A stretch of 64,000 nt of DNA from Desulfofarcimen acetoxidans DSM 771 (lineage in GTDB: Bacteria > Bacillota > Desulfotomaculia > Desulfotomaculales > Desulfofarciminaceae). Location of the stretch: contig NC_013216.1 of the NCBI RefSeq assembly GCF_000024205.1, positions 682,001 to 746,000 of the forward strand, read 5' to 3'. The notes beneath the pieces were generated by a model, which did not search any database, was not told the DNA's origin, and saw only the letters and a program-made list of their open reading frames with translations. Positions 59,130 to 64,000 of this stretch are shown one piece after another. Both the position numbers and the translations under genes were made by a program. Within the stretch, counting starts at the first letter, position 1, and every line of letters starts with the position of its first letter.

Positions 59130-60566
59130 ATGGCGGGCCACTTTGAAAGTGATGAACCGGGCAGATGGGTAACTCATGATAAACCTAAGGATGAGTGCGG
59201 AGTATTTGGTATCTATGGCAGGGGTCTGGATGTAGCACGGTTGACGTATTACGGCCTTTATGCTTTGCAGCACAGAGGGCAGGAAAGCGCCGGTATTGCC
59301 GTGGCAGATGGCGACAGTGTCTTTTTGCAAAAAGGCATGGGCCTGGTTCCGGAGGTTTTTAACGGTGAGAACCTGGATAAATTTAAAGGGCATATCGCCA
59401 TTGGGCATGTCAGGTACTCCACTACCGGCTCCAGCCTGCCGATTAACGCCCAGCCTCTGGTCTTTCGTTACGCCGGGGGAATGATGGGGTTGGCGCACAA
59501 CGGCAATTTGACCAATGTTTCAGAACTTTGCCAGCAGCTTTTTTCTAACGGTGCGGTATTTCAATCTACGACTGACAGTGAAGTTATTGTTAATATGATA
59601 GCCAGAAATTATCAGAACAGTATGGAAGAAGCTGTTATGAAATGCATGATTGACCTTAAAGGTGCTTATTCCCTGGTAATTATTACTGAGAATAAATTGA
59701 TGGCCGTACGTGATCCTTTTGCTATAAGACCGCTTTGTATTGGCCGCCTGGGTGATGCCTGGGTGGTGACTTCCGAGTCCTGCGCTCTTGCTACTATAGG
59801 TGCGGAACTGGTGCGGGATATGGAACCAGGCGAGATAATTATTATTGATGATAACGGTTTGAATTCACTGCAGATGATGCGCCCGCGCAGGAAGGCACAC
59901 TGTATTTTTGAATATATTTATGTGGCCAGGCCGGACAGTACAATGGACGGTTATAATATAAACACTGTGCGCAGAGCTATGGGACGGCAGTTAGCCCGTG
60001 AATACAGGGTGGATGCAGATTTTGTCATCCCGGTACCTGACTCAGGAACTGCTGCAGCCCGTGGCTATGCCGAAGAATCAGGTATACCTTTTGAAGAGGG
60101 TCTGATGAAAAACCGCTACATTGGGCGTACCTTTATACAACCTAACCAGAGCATGAGAGATCTGGCTGTTCGTCTTAAGTTAAACCCGATTCGGGATATT
60201 TTGGCCGGCAAGCGAGTGGTTATGGTGGATGATTCGCTGGTACGCGGTACTACCAGCACTAAGTTGGTGGCTATGCTTCGCAACTGCGGGGTTGAAGAAG
60301 TCCATTTATGTCTCAGTTCCCCCCCGATTATTCGCTCCTGCTATTATGGTATCGACACCTCCAATGAGAGTGAATTGATTGCGGCCCGCAAGCAGGTCAG
60401 TGATATTAAGAACATAATTAAGGCCGACGGGCTTCATTACCTGAGTTTGGAGGGACTGTTGGACATATTCGGTGATAACCGGTGCAATTTTTGCACCGCC
60501 TGTTTTAGCGGTGAGTATCCTGTTGAGATACCGAAGAAGGCCGGAAAGTATGAGTTGGAAAGTTAA
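59130..60566 (+). CDS. purF: Amidophosphoribosyltransferase PurF
   Basis: First committed step, PRPP to phosphoribosylamine. B. subtilis type with propeptide: about 20 residues precede the nucleophile Cys in [11 protein letters not shown]. Glutaminase residues ([16 protein letters not shown]), the PRPP loop [18 protein letters not shown], and the Fe-S cysteines ([16 protein letters not shown]) are present. ATG 59130 sits 11 bases after GGAGGG; ATG 59088 or 59121 are alternatives in the same frame. Uses the same ligand, PRPP, that the upstream riboswitch probably senses. Confidence 0.95.
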   Translation: MAGHFESDEPGRWVTHDKPKDECGVFGIYGRGLDVARLTYYGLYALQHRGQESAGIAVADGDSVFLQKGMGLVPEVFNGENLDKFKGHIAIGHVRYSTTGSSLPINAQPLVFRYAGGMMGLAHNGNLTNVSELCQQLFSNGAVFQSTTDSEVIVNMIARNYQNSMEEAVMKCMIDLKGAYSLVIITENKLMAVRDPFAIRPLCIGRLGDAWVVTSESCALATIGAELVRDMEPGEIIIIDDNGLNSLQMMRPRRKAHCIFEYIYVARPDSTMDGYNINTVRRAMGRQLAREYRVDADFVIPVPDSGTAAARGYAEESGIPFEEGLMKNRYIGRTFIQPNQSMRDLAVRLKLNPIRDILAGKRVVMVDDSLVRGTTSTKLVAMLRNCGVEEVHLCLSSPPIIRSCYYGIDTSNESELIAARKQVSDIKNIIKADGLHYLSLEGLLDIFGDNRCNFCTACFSGEYPVEIPKKAGKYELES

Positions 60567-60595
60567 CATGCAAATTGAAGGGGTGTCCCGGAGCA

Positions 60596-61636
60596 ATGGA
60601 TAATAAGCAGGAAGGTTTAACCTATGCCGGGGCCGGAGTAGATATAAGCGCCGGCAACAGATCGGTAAAGCTTATTAAAGAGTCGGTGCGCAGTACCTTT
60701 CGTCCCGGAGTGCTGACTGATATCGGGGGTTTTGGTGGGTTGTTTGCCCTGGATAAAGCCAGGTATCAAGAACCGGTACTGGTTTCAGGCACCGATGGAG
60801 TAGGAACGAAGTTAAGGGTGGCCATGCTGCTGGACAAGCATGATACCATAGGTATTGATGCGGTGGCCATGTGCGCTAACGATATTCTGGTGCAGGGAGC
60901 CGAGCCGCTGTTTTTTCTGGATTATTTAGCGGTGGGCAAGCTGGTTCCGGAAAAGGTGTCGGAAATTGTAGGCGGGGTGGCCGAGGGCTGTCTTCGGGCC
61001 GGCTGCGCTTTAATCGGAGGCGAGACGGCGGAGATGCCGGGCTTTTACGCTCCCGGTGAGTATGACATCGCCGGTTTTGTTGTAGGTGTGGTTGACAAAC
61101 ATAAAATTATAGACGGCAAACAGATTAAGCCGGGAGATAAGTTGATCGGCCTGTCCTCCTCCGGTCTGCACAGCAACGGCTATTCACTAGCCCGCAAAGC
61201 CTTGTGGGAAACTGCCGGTTACAAAGTTGACCGGTATCTGCCGGAGCTTGGCCGTACTGTGGGGGAAGAGATGCTGGAACCGACCCGCATCTATGTTAAA
61301 CAGGTACTGCCATTACTGAATAAGTATAATATAAAGGGACTGGCTCATATAACCGGCGGCGGGTTGACAGAAAATGTCCCCCGTATACTGCCGCCCGGCA
61401 CGGGCGCGGTGCTGGAGAGGAACTGGCCGGTTCCCGCCGTGTTTAATCTGATCCAGTCAGTGGGTAAAATAGCTGATGCGGAAATGCTGCGCACCTTCAA
61501 TATGGGTATTGGCCTGGTGCTGGTCGTTTCCGAAGGTGAAGTTGAATTGGTAATGTCTGAACTGTCAGCCATGGGGGAAAGGGCTTACTTAATTGGTGAG
61601 GTAAAAGCCGGAGACGGTGTTGTGGAATATATATAA
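60596..61636 (+). CDS. purM: AIR synthetase PurM
   Basis: Cyclises FGAM to AIR with ATP. 346 aa: [94 protein letters not shown] 60596; an in-frame TTG at 60575 is less likely. Confidence 0.95.
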   Translation: MDNKQEGLTYAGAGVDISAGNRSVKLIKESVRSTFRPGVLTDIGGFGGLFALDKARYQEPVLVSGTDGVGTKLRVAMLLDKHDTIGIDAVAMCANDILVQGAEPLFFLDYLAVGKLVPEKVSEIVGGVAEGCLRAGCALIGGETAEMPGFYAPGEYDIAGFVVGVVDKHKIIDGKQIKPGDKLIGLSSSGLHSNGYSLARKALWETAGYKVDRYLPELGRTVGEEMLEPTRIYVKQVLPLLNKYNIKGLAHITGGGLTENVPRILPPGTGAVLERNWPVPAVFNLIQSVGKIADAEMLRTFNMGIGLVLVVSEGEVELVMSELSAMGERAYLIGEVKAGDGVVEYI

Positions 61637-61699
61637 AAGTTATAGTACTGAAAAATCTGAGTTAAAGTGATAATGTCATGGTTGTTAGGGGATAGAGAA

Positions 61700-62308
61700 A
61701 TGTCCGATTTTCGTTTGGGCGTACTGGCTTCGGGGCGAGGTTCTAACCTGCAGTCAATCATGGATGCCTGCGCCGCCAGGCAGCTTGAGGCGGAAGTGGT
61801 CCTGGTAATCAGCGATCAGGTTTCTGCTTATGCGCTGGAAAGAGCAAGAGCGGCAGGTATCCCGGCGGTTTATATTAACCCGGGGAATTATCAGAGCAGG
61901 CAGGATTACGATGCGGCTGTTGTGGAAATACTGCTGGCGCACGGGGTGGAGCTTGTTTGCCTGGCAGGTTATATGAGGCTGGTGGGTAAAGTAATGTTAG
62001 CTGCCTACCCCAATAAAATTATAAATATTCACCCGGCGCTTTTACCTGCTTTTCCGGGTCTTCATGCCCAGCGCCAGGCCTGCGAGTACGGTGTCAAGTA
62101 CAGCGGCTGTACAGTTCACATTGTGGATGAAGGCATGGATACAGGCCCGATTATTCTGCAGGCGGCGGTTCCGGTGTCGGACGGGGATGATGAGGACAGC
62201 CTGTCGGCCAGAATTTTAGAACAGGAACACCGTCTCTACCCGGAGGCCCTGCGATTGTTTGCAGAGGGTAGGATTGTAGTGGCGGGAAGAAAAGTAAGTA
62301 TAGTTTGA
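61700..62308 (+). CDS. purN: GAR formyltransferase PurN
   Basis: Formylates GAR using 10-formyl-THF. 202 aa: LGVLASGRGSNLQSIMDAC, VCLAGYMRLVG, NIHPALLPAFPGLHAQRQA with the catalytic N-x-H, and TVHIVDEGMDTGPIILQAAV. ATG 61700 after AGGGGATAG; the frame opens at 61667. Confidence 0.95.
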   Translation: MSDFRLGVLASGRGSNLQSIMDACAARQLEAEVVLVISDQVSAYALERARAAGIPAVYINPGNYQSRQDYDAAVVEILLAHGVELVCLAGYMRLVGKVMLAAYPNKIINIHPALLPAFPGLHAQRQACEYGVKYSGCTVHIVDEGMDTGPIILQAAVPVSDGDDEDSLSARILEQEHRLYPEALRLFAEGRIVVAGRKVSIV

Positions 62309-62338
62309 TCACTTAGTATAAAAGAAAGGTTGAGCCGA

Positions 62339-63880
62339 ATGAAAATAAAAAGAGCCTTAATCAGCGTTTCCAATAAAGAGGGAGTTGTAGAATTCGCTCG
62401 CGGCTTGGTAAACCTGGGTGTAGAGATTATTTCCACCGGTGGTACGGCTAAAACCATCAGAGAAGCCGGCTTACCGGTTACTTATGTTTCAGACGTAACC
62501 GGTTTTCCCGAAATACTGGATGGCCGGGTAAAAACCCTGCATCCTAAAGTGCACGGCGGCATACTGGCTTTACGCACGGAGGAGCACCTGGCCCAGTTGG
62601 ATAAACAGCAAATTGAGACGATCGACCTGGTAGCGGTAAACTTATATCCCTTTCGGGAAACTATAGCTAAACCGGGAGTGACTTTTGAGGAGGCTATTGA
62701 GAATATAGATATCGGGGGCCCGGCCATGGTGCGGGCAGCGGCTAAAAATCATAAATATGTTTTGACAGTGGTAAACCCTTATCGCTATGAGGAAGTTCTG
62801 ACAGCTTTGCAAACCGGGCAGGTAAGCGAGGATCTACGCTGTCTGCTGGCCCTGGAAGCTTTTGCTCATACCTCATCCTATGATTCTGCCATCACCGCCT
62901 ATTTGCAGAAGCTTTCCTGCGGTAATGAATTATTTCGCCAGAATATGACTGTTTCGGCTGAACTGGTACAGGTGCTTCGTTACGGTGAAAACCCGCACCA
63001 GAGGGCCGCTTTTTACCGTGATATGCTGAGCAGTGGGCCTTGTGTGGCTAATGCCATACAACTGCACGGCAAGTCCTTATCCTATAACAACATCTTGGAT
63101 ACCAATTCCGCGCTGGAATTGGTGCGTGAATTCAAGCAACCTGCCGCTGTGATTATTAAGCATAATAATCCCTGCGGTGCTGCTTGTGACGATGAATTGG
63201 CAGAAGCCTATAAGAAGGCTTTCGCCTGTGATCCTGTATCTGCTTTCGGCGGTATTGCCGCTTTTAACCGGACAGTTGATGCGGCTGCGGCTGCGGCTAT
63301 GAGCGAGGTATTCCTGGAAGTGGTTATCGCACCCGGCTTTTCCCGGGAGGCAATGGATATCCTGACTAAGAAGGAAGCGCTGCGTCTTTTGGAAGTGGGA
63401 CCCTTGGACACCCAGACCAATGACCTGAAAGAGGTGCGCCAGGTTAACGGAGGGTTCTTGATGCAGGATGCGGACAGGCAGGTGTTTAACCAGGAAGAGC
63501 TTAGGACTGTAACCAGCCGGCAGGTTTCTGACGAGCAAATGGCTGAATTGACTTTTGCCATGACTATAGTTAAGCATGTTAAATCCAATGCTATAGTTTT
63601 AACCAAAGACCGGCAGTTGGTCGGTATCGGTGCCGGGCAGATGAATAGGGTAGGTTCTGCCAGGATAGCCATAGAGCAGGCAGGTGAAAAAGCCAGCGGC
63701 GCTGTAATGGCTTCCGATGCTTTCTTCCCGTTTAGAGATACTCTGGATGAGGCGGCTAACGCCGGTGTGACAGCCATTATTCAGCCGGGCGGTTCAAACC
63801 GTGATGAGGAATCCATAGCAGCGGCCAATGAGCACGGCATGGCCATGGTTTTTACCGGCATGAGGCATTTTAAACACTAG
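62339..63880 (+). CDS. purH: Bifunctional AICAR transformylase/IMP cyclohydrolase
   Basis: Last two steps to IMP. 513 aa: N-terminal cyclohydrolase ([55 protein letters not shown]) and C-terminal transformylase ([59 protein letters not shown]). Both active sites look intact. ATG 62339 after AAAGGTTG. Confidence 0.95.
   Translation: MKIKRALISVSNKEGVVEFARGLVNLGVEIISTGGTAKTIREAGLPVTYVSDVTGFPEILDGRVKTLHPKVHGGILALRTEEHLAQLDKQQIETIDLVAVNLYPFRETIAKPGVTFEEAIENIDIGGPAMVRAAAKNHKYVLTVVNPYRYEEVLTALQTGQVSEDLRCLLALEAFAHTSSYDSAITAYLQKLSCGNELFRQNMTVSAELVQVLRYGENPHQRAAFYRDMLSSGPCVANAIQLHGKSLSYNNILDTNSALELVREFKQPAAVIIKHNNPCGAACDDELAEAYKKAFACDPVSAFGGIAAFNRTVDAAAAAAMSEVFLEVVIAPGFSREAMDILTKKEALRLLEVGPLDTQTNDLKEVRQVNGGFLMQDADRQVFNQEELRTVTSRQVSDEQMAELTFAMTIVKHVKSNAIVLTKDRQLVGIGAGQMNRVGSARIAIEQAGEKASGAVMASDAFFPFRDTLDEAANAGVTAIIQPGGSNRDEESIAAANEHGMAMVFTGMRHFKH

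Positions 63881-64000
<120 letters not shown>

Overview
The window looks like the chromosome of a Gram-positive, endospore-lineage anaerobe of the Peptococcaceae/Desulfotomaculum type. The reasons are moderate-to-low GC, strong AGGAGG ribosome sites with frequent TTG/GTG starts, a Bacillus/Clostridium-style flagellar operon (FliY, CheC, CheD, SigD, a SwrB-like gene, short FlgE), FliW-CsrA, and a purine operon with a Bacillus-type PurF. The genus is an inference.

Layout. 1-0.7 kb: a broken cheB. 0.7-5.1 kb: a very large flagellin under a SigD promoter, then flagellin lysine methylase fliB and a small ORF. 5.1-11.8 kb: late flagellar genes, mostly on the minus strand (fliD-fliT; flgM-flgN-flgK-flgL-fliW-csrA-flaG), with fliS on plus. 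12.1-13.6 kb: a secreted S-layer-homology protein, also behind a SigD-type promoter. 13.8-20.5 kb: an accessory block of nearly identical repeats carrying Rpn-family nuclease genes of two types and truncated MazE-like ORFs. 20.6-47.2 kb: one long flagellar/chemotaxis operon, flgB to fliY, including the export apparatus, FlhF/FlhG, a PilZ protein, SigD, CheD/CheR/CheC/CheY and the switch proteins. 47.3-54.3 kb: DUF1015 protein, an AbrB-PIN toxin-antitoxin pair, a MazG-like pyrophosphohydrolase, hpt, guaA, a membrane protein and a diguanylate cyclase. 54.6-64 kb: a ykkC-type (probably PRPP) riboswitch, a purine permease, then purE-purB-purC-purF-purM-purN-purH and the start of purD.

How it works together. 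The flgB operon builds the basal body, hook and export gate and encodes SigD. SigD, held by FlgM until the hook is finished, would then read the late promoters found here (flagellin, fliD, flgM operon, SLH protein). FliW and CsrA probably tune flagellin translation through a GGA-loop hairpin and the ribosome site in the flagellin leader. CheC, CheD and a FliY with two CheC domains would handle CheY-P removal; the cheB copy here is not functional.

Most notable: (1) all five Rpn-family loci keep an in-frame ATG with a strong Shine-Dalgarno in front of the repeat-rich C-terminal part, matching the intragenic antitoxin arrangement reported for E. coli Rpn proteins, and two copies have lost the nuclease part but kept this small ORF; (2) the flgB leader holds a pseudoknot-or-terminator element that was copied together with an Rpn gene; (3) FliY has a duplicated phosphatase domain; (4) a ykkC-type riboswitch precedes purine genes.
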